Shown in pieces: positions 1 to 8,349 of a stretch of 35,771 nt of DNA (its first letter is position 1; each line of letters opens with the position of its first letter). The stretch is from the NCBI GenBank assembly GCA_937895825.1, contig CALBKP010000116.1:1-35771 (forward strand), read 5' to 3'. The translations under genes were made by a program, and so were the position numbers. The notes below the pieces were generated by a model. The model was not told the DNA's origin, ran no database searches, and saw only the letters and a program-made list of their open reading frames with translations. This DNA is from an uncultured Alistipes sp. (lineage in GTDB: Bacteria; Bacteroidota; Bacteroidia; Bacteroidales; Rikenellaceae).

Positions 1-92
1 CCGTACGTTCAGGATTAAACCTAGTAAAATCAAGGGTTTCGGGACGTGAAGTTGTGGTTTGACACAACTTTGACACAAGAAATAAAAGAATG

Positions 93-126
93 GACCAATT
101 ACTCGAAAGGGTAGTTGGTCTTTTTT
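93..126 (+). terminator. Rho-independent terminator of an upstream unit
   Basis: A 10-bp stem (GACCAATTAC at 93-102 with GTAGTTGGTC at 111-120, one G-T pair) closes an 8-nt loop and is followed by six T. It implies that a plus-strand gene ended just left of here. Only one frame stays open in the first 60 bases (stop at 60-62), too short to identify. Confidence 0.7.
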
Positions 127-183
127 ATAATTTCCGGTGCAGAAATAATTTGGAATTTATGTATCCAATCAAAAATTACCCCC

Positions 184-621
184 ATGAGGGTGGTAACAAA
201 GAAAATCAGCTCATGTTATAATTTAGAAAGCAAGAGGGGATATGAGTTATTTCATCAGATTGGAGAGAGATATGAAGGAAAAAAACACCAGGGAGTTGGA
301 ATCCGTATTGTAGGCAAAACGGTGGATGAAGACAGTTTTTGGGGAAGTGCCATTTTGCTTTATTGTGAAAACAATTCCGGAAAAAATGTCAGTATTTCTG
401 CGGAAGAAATGTCGATTAACGGATACATGATGACGGCCTATTTCTCCAGTACGATATACGACGGGAAGATGTCAATGGATACGATTACCATTCTTTCTTC
501 GGAATTGGAAGAAAACGGTATTACATCCATTGAAGAGGTAGAACTCAGATTTCATATTTATGATGCAGATTCCTATTCCACTATAGCGGATTCCGATTAT
601 GTAACATTTTCGGCCGAGTAA
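184..621 (+). CDS. Firmicutes-like surface-protein domain, probable fragment
   Basis: About 145 residues if the ATG at 184 is used; the frame extends upstream only through a TTG that overlaps the terminator, so the start is uncertain. There is no signal peptide, lipobox or membrane segment. Residues from about 40 on (motifs DSFWGSAILLYCENNS, SINGYMMTAYFSS, LEENGI, EVELRFHIYDAD) resemble the C-terminal immunoglobulin-like domain common in clostridial zinc-ribbon or membrane-anchored proteins. That assignment comes from memory of the family pattern. Codon use differs from the neighbours: Glu is mostly GAA and Lys AAA here, whereas the next genes prefer GAG and AAG. A strong SD-like GAGGGG precedes an out-of-frame ATG near 242, which may mark an old start now frameshifted. 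The usual N-terminal part is absent, so this may be a transferred and decaying fragment. It lies 22 nt upstream of the next lipoprotein gene. Confidence 0.5.
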   Translation: MRVVTKKISSCYNLESKRGYELFHQIGERYEGKKHQGVGIRIVGKTVDEDSFWGSAILLYCENNSGKNVSISAEEMSINGYMMTAYFSSTIYDGKMSMDTITILSSELEENGITSIEEVELRFHIYDADSYSTIADSDYVTFSAE

Positions 622-643
622 AAACAAAAAAGAAGAAAAGTCT

Positions 644-2167
644 ATGAAATTCCAGATGATTACAAGGGGCCTCATGGCGGCATTTATGGTTTTCTCCATG
701 GTAGCATGTAGCAACGAGGAGCCCGCGCCTAAGCCCGACAACCCACCTGTGGAGGAGAAGGAGCCTACGGTGGCGATTGAGATCGGCGAGATTACGATGA
801 ACGCCATATCTTTTACCATTGAGGCAACCGATGCTCAGAGCATCACCTATCTCATTGCAGAGGGTGTGGTTGCTCCCGATGCGGCGAAGGTCCTTGCGGA
901 GGGCGTTAAGGCCGAGACTGGCAATATTACCTGCTCGGAGCTAAAGCCCAGCACTGACTACTCGATAGCCGTTGTGGCTGTAAATGTAGAGAAGCAGGCA
1001 TACGCTTCGACTGGTGTAAAGACCGAGGATGTTCCAATGCCGGAGGTCACCGTATCTTTACGCGAGGGTAGCATTGCAGAACACTCATTCAGTTTCTTTA
1101 TCACATCTACTGAGGCCGATGTATTGAAGTGGGTATGTATCGAGGATGGCTCGCGTGATGTGACAGCAGCGCAGGTAATTGCAAATGGTACGGTAGCAGA
1201 GGCAAATGTCGAAAGTGAGGTTGTGGTTGATAATCTTGAGCCTAATACATCGTATGCCGTATACGCTGCTGCTACGTGCGATATCGAGGGTTTTGAGCCA
1301 GTTATCTCGGAGAAACTCGTGATTAAAACAGCCGAGCCACAGCCAGTAGGCTACAACCTGTCGGATACTACTACGGCTACAGCCAACAAACTCAGTTCGT
1401 CGCTTGATAACTACTTCATTACCTTTGCCGATGAGGCTAATGGCTACACGTTGCGTTGCGACTTCTATACTGCTGTAGGTGACTATCTTCCTTCGGGCGA
1501 GTATACATTAGGTGAGGTTGCAGATGGTGCGCTGAGTAAGAACTATACTACGTTTATGTTTACTCCTTCTGATAGTCAGATGACTACATTTGAGCGTGGT
1601 AGTGTGTCTGTGTTGGCTACGCCTAATGAGGAGACTCGCGAGGTGCAGTACTCGTTTAATGGACTACTCTACTTCTCTAACGGTGACTTCGTAACTATTG
1701 ACTATAACGGCCTTGTAGAGGGCATTATGCTTCCTGAGCCTACTCCTGAGATACCAGATGTTCCTGAGGGCGCAACGGTGTTCACTCCTGATATTGAGGT
1801 TAAACAACCTGTACGTTTACATACCCCATCCCTTGTGCCAGGTGAGTACTATATGAAGTTCTACGACAGTAATTGGAATGAGCTCGTGCTTGACATTATG
1901 CTTGACCCTGCGATATGTAACGATGGTAACGATGCTCTTCCTGCTGGTCGCTACACCATGGAGGATGGCACTATTGATAGCTATAGTAACGTTGCACTCT
2001 ATAACCCAAATTTTTCGGAGAACTTTACCGAGGCTGAACTTGTCGTAAGCGTAGAGGGTTTGGAGTATGAGTTAACGTTTATAGGTACTGCCGGTAGCGG
2101 TTCAACAGCTAAGACGTTCTATATGTACTACAAGGGCGAGATTCAGGATATGGTATTATCAGAATAA
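644..2167 (+). CDS. Fibronectin III-like surface lipoprotein with two beta modules
   Basis: 507 residues. A lipoprotein signal peptide ends in the lipobox FSMVAC (Cys22), followed by a Pro/Glu-rich linker, so the protein is probably outer-membrane anchored. Residues about 41-128 and 131-234 look like two fibronectin type III-like repeats (each ends in an 'L.P.T.Y...A.A' strand pattern, such as LKPSTDYSIAVVAV and LEPNTSYAVYAAAT). The rest holds two copies of an all-beta module that begins with LPSGEY (about 282) or LPAGRY (about 432) and ends in a Y-x-G motif (DYNG, YYKG). The same module occurs in the next gene and in the BACON protein at 22638-24143. No catalytic motif is visible; a binding or scaffold role at the surface is inferred. 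It is followed 27 nt later by a related lipoprotein gene, probably in one transcript. Confidence 0.85.
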   Translation: MKFQMITRGLMAAFMVFSMVACSNEEPAPKPDNPPVEEKEPTVAIEIGEITMNAISFTIEATDAQSITYLIAEGVVAPDAAKVLAEGVKAETGNITCSELKPSTDYSIAVVAVNVEKQAYASTGVKTEDVPMPEVTVSLREGSIAEHSFSFFITSTEADVLKWVCIEDGSRDVTAAQVIANGTVAEANVESEVVVDNLEPNTSYAVYAAATCDIEGFEPVISEKLVIKTAEPQPVGYNLSDTTTATANKLSSSLDNYFITFADEANGYTLRCDFYTAVGDYLPSGEYTLGEVADGALSKNYTTFMFTPSDSQMTTFERGSVSVLATPNEETREVQYSFNGLLYFSNGDFVTIDYNGLVEGIMLPEPTPEIPDVPEGATVFTPDIEVKQPVRLHTPSLVPGEYYMKFYDSNWNELVLDIMLDPAICNDGNDALPAGRYTMEDGTIDSYSNVALYNPNFSENFTEAELVVSVEGLEYELTFIGTAGSGSTAKTFYMYYKGEIQDMVLSE

Positions 2168-2194
2168 AGTGTGTATAATTAAAATATAATTTCT

Positions 2195-4054
2195 ATGAAA
2201 AGATTTGGATATATCGTAATGATGGCGGCGATGGTTGTTATGGCTGTCACTGCATGTAAGAAGGATGTTCCACCACAGGGTGACGACAAGACTCCGACGG
2301 TGAAGATTGAAACTAAGAGTGTTGGAGCTACGAGCGCTACATTTACCATCACTGCTACCAATGCCGAGGATGTATACCTCTATTGTAGCGAGGCGGATGC
2401 CACGGCCGAAGATGTCAAATCTAAGGGCACAAAGGTAGAGGGCAATGAGGCAACAATCGACAAACTTAATGCGAATACCGCATATACGGCATATGCCTTA
2501 GCCGTGAATGGTGATAAGCAAGCTATTGCCAACGTTGAGTTCACCACCACCGAGGACGATGCTCCATTTGAGGGTTACGACCTTGACAAACTTGTCTCGG
2601 CCGTATATCGTACCGATAATGAGGCGGTTGCAGGTAACTATGAGGTTACATTTGGCAATACAACAAAAATGGAGTGGGAAGGTGATATGCAGGTATTCTT
2701 GGATCTTTACAACGTAGCTGACAGCGACCCTATTAACCCTGTGCTTCCAAGTGGAACATACGAGCCAAACTCAGACTACTCGGCGTTTAGCTACAGCCCA
2801 AGCGACTCTTATGTTGATATTGTTGTAGAGGGTGGCGAGCTTGTATCTTCACCCATTATGGGTACTGTTACAGTTGAGCGTACTGGCCCAACCTATACAA
2901 TCACCGTAGTTGGAACACTTATGTTGCTCGACGATATGGAGTTCTCGGCACGTTATACAGGCACTATGCAGTTCGTGCAGGGTGGCACTTCGGCATACGA
3001 GTTCTTCGATAAAGATTTTGAGGTAACACCTAAGGAGGCTCAGATGCGCTACTGGGGTGGCTGGTTCTATCCATTTGCCGATGACGTGGGTATCGAGATG
3101 TTTGACGGCGACTTTGACTCAAATGGCTCTATGACACGTGGCTATTACGTACATATCAGTCGCGTTATGATGCCTAAGTATGCCGACTACAATGCAGAGT
3201 ATGTGCCATTGGCGGAGGGCGTATATGAGGTTGCTGTGTTGCCCGAAGCAAATTATTGTCTGCCGTACGCTATTGAGTATGGACGTGTCGAAGATCTCTT
3301 CGGCGACAAGCACTTCGTAGGCTCGTATATTACATATGCTGATGGCGACACCAAGAGAGTTGCCATTATCACAGGTGGCACTATGACGGTGGAGCATAGT
3401 GGCGATGATTATACTATTACGGCTGACTTTGTAGCTGAGAACGGAGTTAAAATTAAGGTCAACTACTCTGGAGAGCTCATCGTAGGAAACTTCAACGACA
3501 ACGATTCAACCATGCCTGAGCGCCCATATACCACGCTTACAGAGGATCACACCTATAACTTCCCAAGCGAAACTACATATAGCGCCTTTTGCATCGGTGA
3601 GTATATGGCGAAGGGGTACGACCTATGGTTTATCACCATTATGGGCTATAATAATAGCTATCCTGATGGCTATGGAGATATGTTTACAACGGAGCTTTTG
3701 GTAGAGTCGGGTGGTGCTCGCGATAAGATGCCTACGGGTACTTATAACATAGCACTTGAGGTTAAAGACCACACGATGTTCCCTGGCATTGTCGACTATG
3801 CAGGTAATATCTTTTTCACCTGGTATGGCGATCTCACGCCTGATGCTGAGGGTTATTCAAGCCAGGTGGCGCCTATCGTATCGGGTACGGTTACTGTTGA
3901 GGAGGTAGAGGATGGCGACTGCCGTTTTGTGTTCGACCTTGTGGACGATGCGGGCAATAATATTACTGGCGAATGGAGTGGTGCTGGTGAAGCCATCGAC
4001 CTTTCAGGTAATGTCTCAAGCCTTGCGGCTGCCCCACTTGCTTTAAGAAGATAA
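2195..4054 (+). CDS. Fibronectin III-like surface lipoprotein with three beta modules
   Basis: 619 residues with signal peptide and lipobox AVTAC (Cys21). Residues about 33-115 form one fibronectin III-like domain closely similar to those of the preceding protein (LNANTAYTAYALAV). Three copies of the 'LPxGxY ... Y-x-G' module follow, opening with LPSGTY (about 184), LAEGVY (about 339) and MPTGTY (about 512) and closing with ARYTG, NYSGEL and GEWSGAG. Each module has a central strand pair of the type GTVTVERTG-xYTITV. The protein is rich in Asp, Glu, Tyr and Gly, as is usual for secreted Bacteroidetes proteins. No enzyme signature is seen. It ends with a hairpin terminator at 4074-4104. It is probably a paralogue of its neighbour with the domain balance shifted from fibronectin repeats to C-terminal modules. 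Confidence 0.85.
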   Translation: MKRFGYIVMMAAMVVMAVTACKKDVPPQGDDKTPTVKIETKSVGATSATFTITATNAEDVYLYCSEADATAEDVKSKGTKVEGNEATIDKLNANTAYTAYALAVNGDKQAIANVEFTTTEDDAPFEGYDLDKLVSAVYRTDNEAVAGNYEVTFGNTTKMEWEGDMQVFLDLYNVADSDPINPVLPSGTYEPNSDYSAFSYSPSDSYVDIVVEGGELVSSPIMGTVTVERTGPTYTITVVGTLMLLDDMEFSARYTGTMQFVQGGTSAYEFFDKDFEVTPKEAQMRYWGGWFYPFADDVGIEMFDGDFDSNGSMTRGYYVHISRVMMPKYADYNAEYVPLAEGVYEVAVLPEANYCLPYAIEYGRVEDLFGDKHFVGSYITYADGDTKRVAIITGGTMTVEHSGDDYTITADFVAENGVKIKVNYSGELIVGNFNDNDSTMPERPYTTLTEDHTYNFPSETTYSAFCIGEYMAKGYDLWFITIMGYNNSYPDGYGDMFTTELLVESGGARDKMPTGTYNIALEVKDHTMFPGIVDYAGNIFFTWYGDLTPDAEGYSSQVAPIVSGTVTVEEVEDGDCRFVFDLVDDAGNNITGEWSGAGEAIDLSGNVSSLAAAPLALRR

Positions 4055-4073
4055 TCGCTCTGTTATTATGGTT

Positions 4074-4104
4074 AAGCCCATCTGCGTAAATCGTAGGTGG
4101 GCTT
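4074..4104 (+). terminator. Hairpin terminator after the lipoprotein pair
   Basis: A 13-bp stem with two G-T pairs (AAGCCCATCTGCG at 4074-4086, CGTAGGTGGGCTT at 4092-4104) has a 5-nt loop and starts 20 nt after the stop codon. The following tract is only moderately T-rich. Confidence 0.65.
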
Positions 4105-4690
4105 ATCTATTGTGATTATAAATGTAATGTCCTGAGTGGAAACTCATTTCAGAATATATTAGCATCTATGTTATGGCATTAATATTTAATTATTACTGCC
4201 CGATAGGAGTTTGAGTAGCTGATACAAGATGAGCTCGATAGCTGTATAATGGCTGTCGAGCCTATCATTTACCCTCCTCCTATGCAAATAGGTTTAGTTG
4301 TGCGGGCGGTTTTCGGAGCCTCTGATATGTTCTACCAAAGCTTTACCCACCCCTAAAAAAGACAATAAAATTATATTGAATAAAAATTCATGTTATTCCA
4401 AAATAGCGGATATAATGGTATATTCTCACCCCCTATTTCGTAAGATTATATGTCGCATTTTTGCATGAATATTGAATAAAATCTTCTGTTGTTGTGTCTT
4501 AATTTACAGTGATATACGTGATATTATTGCAATGTGTGTCAACATTGGTATCTGCAAACATGGAAATATCTTCTTATGGTGTAGGTGTAGCTGATCATTG
4601 CGATATTACATATTGACAAATATTGGACTATTTTTACATCAGAGTATCTAAAGCATGCGATAAAATCAGAAAAAATTATGGCAGAAATGT

Positions 4691-4719
4691 TTTGAATTGA
4701 CCGAAAATTTATATCTTTG
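4691..4719 (+). promoter_or_regulatory. Candidate Bacteroidetes promoter for the fimbrial operon
   Basis: TTTG at 4691-4694 and TATCTTTG at 4712-4719 match the -33 and -7 elements (TTTG, TAnnTTTG), but the 17-nt spacer is shorter than the usual 19-21. It would give a leader of about 320 nt before the ATG at 5045. Confidence 0.4.
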
Positions 4720-4806
4720 CTTATACAAAGGCTAACACGATAATCCTGATTGAAATGTGCGTATTATTACCATATTCTCCTTTTGTCAACCTATTAAAAA
4801 CGCATA

Positions 4807-4814
4807 GGGGGGGG
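4807..4814 (+). repeat. G8 homopolymer tract
   Basis: Eight consecutive G in otherwise AT-rich DNA, about 230 nt upstream of the major fimbrillin start and about 90 nt downstream of the candidate -7 box. Such tracts are prone to slipped-strand length change. Confidence 0.6.
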
Positions 4815-5044
4815 TATTTTGCTCATTATCAAGTAGTTACGCGCGTCAATCAAGCAACCCTAAATTTTCTTATTTTTCCACACCGCCTGTCACGTATTCG
4901 TGGCGGGACGTACTCGTTTTGTCTCTGCCCCTAAGTCCTCAATTTTGAGGAGTTTGCCAATTTAGACGAAGTGCGACGGTTGATATGTAAATTTAAATTA
5001 CCAAACACAAAATTTAATAATTATTAACATTTAACAATTTTAAC

Positions 5045-6097
5045 ATGAAAAGATTTTTTGTTTTTGCGGCAATGATGCTTGGTTTGGCATCATGCCAGAA
5101 CGAGACCAACATCTTCGGTGTTAATGTTAACACCAACGAGAAGGCGGTTAAGTTTACAGTAAACGTTGTAGCTCCTACGCTTGACGAGACTCGTGTAGCT
5201 GACAAGGGTTACCTTGATAGTGGCAAGGGCGCTATTGAAAATCAGGTTTTGGCAAGCGATAATGTTACCTTGCGTTATATCCTTGATATTTACGATGCTA
5301 ACGGCAAGCGTTCTAAGGAGCGTTACACCGAGTTCGCTGATGATAAGACTGTAACATTTGAGCCTGTTCTTATCCCTGGCCGTGAGTACACATTTGTTGT
5401 ATGGGCTGATATCGTGAAGAAAGATGATCAAGGTGAGTGGGTGAACGACCTTTACAATGTGGAGGACCTTGCTAAGGTAACTATCAATGAGGCTAACTGG
5501 AAGCCTATGGATGAGACTCGTGATGCTTACACTGGCTTCACTGTAGTTGAGGAGCTTCCCGCTACTGGTGATATTAAGGTTAACCTAACTCGTCCATTCG
5601 GTAAGCTCCGTATCATTACTGAGGATATGAAAGCTGTGGGCGATCTCCATGTTTCTCCCGACTATGCGATTGTAGAGTATAAGGGTGTATCTGTATATTC
5701 ATTCAACGCTTTGGATGGTACTTACACAGCTGCTAATGCGACATTGGCTAAGACTCACGCTATGTTTGAGATCGTTAACTACAATTCAAATGTAGAGAAC
5801 AAGTCTATGACCCTCTTTACCGACTACTTCTTCGCTCCTAATGAGGAGGTGGCTTTGGGTAACTTTACATTGAAGGTGTACGATACCAATGCTCAGGACG
5901 CAAATACACAGGAGTATACCACTCTTATTACTTCAACACCTTTCGCCACTAATATTCCTGTTAAGCGTAACACTCTTACCACGATTAAGGGTAATCTTTT
6001 GACTACTAATACTGGCTTTACTGTTACAGCTGAGGTTAATGACGTATTTACTGGTGGTGAGGTAATTTACGACGAGAATGGTATTAAGCTTAATTAA
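5045..6097 (+). CDS. Major fimbrillin-type lipoprotein, DUF6562-like
   Basis: 350 residues. Signal peptide with lipobox LGLASC (Cys17). A first beta strand (VKFTVNVVAPTLDETR) ends at Arg50, the kind of site where type V pilins are cut by an Arg-specific protease to free the groove for donor-strand exchange. Core motifs RYILDIYD, FVVWADIV, DETRDAYTGF and LTRPFGKLRI are shared with the next gene and match the family I know as DUF6562, related to FimA/Mfa fimbrillins. Codon use is strongly biased to GCT, GGT, CGT and AAG, much like tuf, and unlike the downstream fimbrial genes, so this is probably the abundant shaft subunit. A terminator directly follows, which would give a high subunit-to-accessory ratio. 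The fimbrillin class is clear; the shaft role is inferred from codon bias and position. Confidence 0.85.
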   Translation: MKRFFVFAAMMLGLASCQNETNIFGVNVNTNEKAVKFTVNVVAPTLDETRVADKGYLDSGKGAIENQVLASDNVTLRYILDIYDANGKRSKERYTEFADDKTVTFEPVLIPGREYTFVVWADIVKKDDQGEWVNDLYNVEDLAKVTINEANWKPMDETRDAYTGFTVVEELPATGDIKVNLTRPFGKLRIITEDMKAVGDLHVSPDYAIVEYKGVSVYSFNALDGTYTAANATLAKTHAMFEIVNYNSNVENKSMTLFTDYFFAPNEEVALGNFTLKVYDTNAQDANTQEYTTLITSTPFATNIPVKRNTLTTIKGNLLTTNTGFTVTAEVNDVFTGGEVIYDENGIKLN

Positions 6098-6120
6098 TTA
6101 CAAAACCTTCTAAATAGACT

Positions 6121-6162
6121 CGGGGTGGTAGGCGACTACACCTCACCACCCCGATCTTTTTT
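6121..6162 (+). terminator. Terminator or attenuator after the major fimbrillin
   Basis: A perfect 9-bp GC-rich stem (CGGGGTGGT at 6121-6129, ACCACCCCG at 6145-6153) is followed by ATCTTTTTT. Because the downstream fimbrial genes have no visible promoter of their own, it probably acts as a leaky attenuator within the operon. Confidence 0.85.
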
Positions 6163-6169
6163 ACCCTCT

Positions 6170-6213
6170 CGGGGCCGAGCCCCGCAACGCAGCAGAGCAG
6201 ACCGTCTGTTGCG
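6170..6213 (+). repeat. Second hairpin cluster between fimbrial genes 1 and 2
   Basis: CGGGGC-CGA-GCCCCG (6170-6184) and CGCAAC (6183-6188) pairing with GTTGCG (6208-6213) lie just after the terminator. The two stems overlap by two bases and so compete. They may stabilise or process the read-through transcript. Confidence 0.5.
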
Positions 6214-6258
6214 GTAATATGAAACAAGTGGTCTGTAAATCTTCGGAACGATAAGTAT

Positions 6259-7257
6259 ATGAGAAACCTATTTGCCATATTAACACTCGTTGTCGCGCTG
6301 GTTGGTTGCGACAAGTCGCACGACGAAAACGGCGGCTTGAATGTTAGCATTGATGGCGCAGTAACAACCACCATAAACGTCTCGGTCGACGAGACGAGTA
6401 GTCGCGCAGTGGCGGGAGAGGATAGTGCGGTTGGCGTATTTGAGAATGGTATATTGAATGGCGATGATGTCACTATGCGATATATCATGCAGATATTTAT
6501 TGACGGAGAGCAGGCTACGAAGTATATCGAATATAGCGACGGCAACAGCGTTGCATTTAACCCAGAACTTGTACCCAACCGCGACTATAAGTTTGTGGTA
6601 TGGGCAGATGTTGTAACCAAGAGTAGCGGTGCTACGGAGTTTAGCAACGTGGATAACCATTACAACACAGGAGACTTAACCAATATCACCCTCAAGGGCG
6701 ATTGGAATGCTATGGACGAGAGCCGCGATGCCTTCACGGGCTTTGCCGAGGAGGACAATTTCGCGTGCGACCACAACGTAAACATCAAACTCACCCGCCC
6801 CTTTGCCAAGTTACGAATAGTGGCAAAAGATATGGACAAAACAGCTGCAATTCCCGTGAGAGGTGAGGTGAGATATACCACTTTAAGTTGTGCAGGATTC
6901 AATGCTGTCACAGGAACAGCAATACAGGGTACATCACTTTCAGGTACTACGCACGACTATACAATAAAGACATACGCTGATAGCTCAGACGATAACTATA
7001 TTCTCTTTACCGACTATATCTTCGCCTTGGATGATGATACGATTGATCTCATGTTCATGTTCTACGAGGATGGAGTATCTTATCCAATCTTGAACAAGGT
7101 ATTTACAGCCGAAGATGTTGAGGTAAAGCGTAACCATATAACCACTATTAAGGGAACGTTTATGACTGGCGACGAGTTAGTAGTTGGTAATGAAGATATA
7201 ACCGTAACACCATGGGGTGATGGCGGTGAGGTTCTAATTCCGGGAATTGTTCAATAG
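6259..7257 (+). CDS. Fimbrillin paralogue, probable anchor or minor subunit, DUF6562-like
   Basis: 332 residues, lipobox ALVGC (Cys17). It is paralogous to the 5045-6097 product over its whole length: RYIMQIF, FVVWADVV, ESRDAFTGF, LTRPFAKLRI and the C-terminal VKRNHITTIKG correspond to RYILDIY, FVVWADIV, ETRDAYTGF, LTRPFGKLRI and VKRNTLTTIKG. The first strand ends at Arg49. Codon use is ordinary, unlike the highly biased first gene, which suggests low abundance. In Porphyromonas gingivalis the fimA paralogue fimB follows fimA and anchors and limits the fimbria; the position here suggests the same role, as an inference. It starts 97 nt past the operon terminator and ends 8 nt before the next gene. 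Confidence 0.8.
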   Translation: MRNLFAILTLVVALVGCDKSHDENGGLNVSIDGAVTTTINVSVDETSSRAVAGEDSAVGVFENGILNGDDVTMRYIMQIFIDGEQATKYIEYSDGNSVAFNPELVPNRDYKFVVWADVVTKSSGATEFSNVDNHYNTGDLTNITLKGDWNAMDESRDAFTGFAEEDNFACDHNVNIKLTRPFAKLRIVAKDMDKTAAIPVRGEVRYTTLSCAGFNAVTGTAIQGTSLSGTTHDYTIKTYADSSDDNYILFTDYIFALDDDTIDLMFMFYEDGVSYPILNKVFTAEDVEVKRNHITTIKGTFMTGDELVVGNEDITVTPWGDGGEVLIPGIVQ

Positions 7258-7265
7258 TAGTAGAG

Positions 7266-8348
7266 ATGAAGAATTGGCCTATATATATGACTATTGTGTT
7301 ATTGGGCGCGCTATCATGCTCAAAGAGCGAGAATTTGCCCGTAGCACAAGATAATATGATACAGTTGGAGGTGGTAGATATGCCATCTACTCAGACTCGT
7401 GCTCATGTGTTTAATGATAAAGCGGATGTTGTCGCTGAGGGTGAGTTTGCACTCAGTGCATACTTTAAGGATAATAATGCCGAGTACTTCACCGATGCAT
7501 GGGTGTACTACTTCGTCTCGGACGATGGATTGGCCCGCTGGCGTTTCCGTGATGTGGTTAATCAGGACTATCTGATTGACCTCTACTGGCCAGATGGCGT
7601 GGTGGACTTCATGGCCTACGTGCCTCGTAAGCTTGAAGAGTGCGCTGCTACGATTAGCAATCTATCGTATGACTCGACGGCAGGAAATGGTATTTCGTTC
7701 GACGCAACAACAAATGCTGTGATTAACGATAGAACCGAGCAGGAGCGCGAGCAGGAGAATGCTAAATCGGAGTTTATGTTTGCCACACATTTGAATCAGA
7801 GTAAGTCGACTGGCGGCATGGTAAAACTGCGTTTTGTTCACCCATTTGCGGCTGTTAAGTTCCGTCTGCATCAGTCACATCGCGATTTGGTGATCAATAG
7901 CATCACACTTCACGGCCTTGATAGATCGGGTTCGTTTAAGTGCGATGCAAGCACCTATGAGCCATATAAGGCTGGTAACAACGGTCAGGATTATATCACG
8001 TACAGCAATTGGACTACAAACAATAGCGGAGAACTCACAGTCAATCTGTCGAAGAGCGTTCCCGGCGATATTAACTATCAGTCGCAGATTGGCGGTCCAT
8101 ATATGGTTATTCCACAGTCGTTGGATGATATTAAGCTTAGCGTGAATTATTCTTGGAACTCGGAGACCAAGCAGTCGGCTCAGTTCTCTATCTCAACGGC
8201 ACATGTGTCTAAATGGCAACCGGGTAAGATTTATACCTATACGCTCGATTTGGGCGATAACAAGGAGGAGATCTTATTCAAGGTAGTGGTAGAGGAGTGG
8301 ACTAATGGTGAAGAGGATGGATTTGAAAACAATTATGATGTGCAGTAG
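7266..8348 (+). CDS. Fimbrillin family lipoprotein, Mfa-like accessory subunit
   Basis: 360 residues, lipobox LGALSC (Cys18). The strand MIQLEVVDMPSTQTR ends at Arg45. The motifs 'FMFATHLNQ' and 'MVKLRFVHPFAAVKFRL' (about 176-206) and the C-terminal 'WQPGKIYTYTLDL' are typical of the Mfa-like 1 fimbrillin family, in which a first beta-sandwich domain leads into a second through a 'HPFA' strand. It is probably a minor pilus subunit exported as a lipoprotein and matured at the outer membrane. The ATG lies 8 nt after the preceding stop, so it is translated from the same message. Confidence 0.8.
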   Translation: MKNWPIYMTIVLLGALSCSKSENLPVAQDNMIQLEVVDMPSTQTRAHVFNDKADVVAEGEFALSAYFKDNNAEYFTDAWVYYFVSDDGLARWRFRDVVNQDYLIDLYWPDGVVDFMAYVPRKLEECAATISNLSYDSTAGNGISFDATTNAVINDRTEQEREQENAKSEFMFATHLNQSKSTGGMVKLRFVHPFAAVKFRLHQSHRDLVINSITLHGLDRSGSFKCDASTYEPYKAGNNGQDYITYSNWTTNNSGELTVNLSKSVPGDINYQSQIGGPYMVIPQSLDDIKLSVNYSWNSETKQSAQFSISTAHVSKWQPGKIYTYTLDLGDNKEEILFKVVVEEWTNGEEDGFENNYDVQ

Positions 8349-8349
8349 T

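Larger units (their letters stand above)
4105..5044 (+). other. Long gene-free region and putative 5' leader of the fimbrial operon
   Basis: 940 nt with no convincing reading frame. It is AT-rich and contains (a) nested inverted repeats at 4203-4283, including GCTCGATAGC (4233-4242) pairing with GCTGTCGAGC (4252-4261) and an outer pair ATAGGAG/CTCCTAT; (b) a candidate promoter at 4691-4719; (c) a G8 tract at 4807-4814; (d) a hairpin at 4883-4907 with CACG/CGTG over CGCC/GGCG; and (e) an inverted repeat TCCTCAA-TT-TTGAGGA at 4936-4951. Items c to e would lie in a leader of roughly 320 nt if the promoter is right. A leader this long before a surface-structure gene suggests post-transcriptional control or a small RNA. 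That is inference. Confidence 0.5.

Noticed and set aside
3..62. Tail of an upstream gene, perhaps an integrase
   Set aside because: The only frame open this far gives about 19 residues with no recognisable motif, so no product can be named.
115..183. TTG start for the first ORF
   Set aside because: It lies in the right arm of a terminator hairpin, so it would not be present as a translatable leader.
8305..8349. Upstream start for the third accessory fimbrillin
   Set aside because: It would overlap the previous gene by 44 nt and disturb the signal peptide; ATG at 8350 is adjacent to the previous stop.
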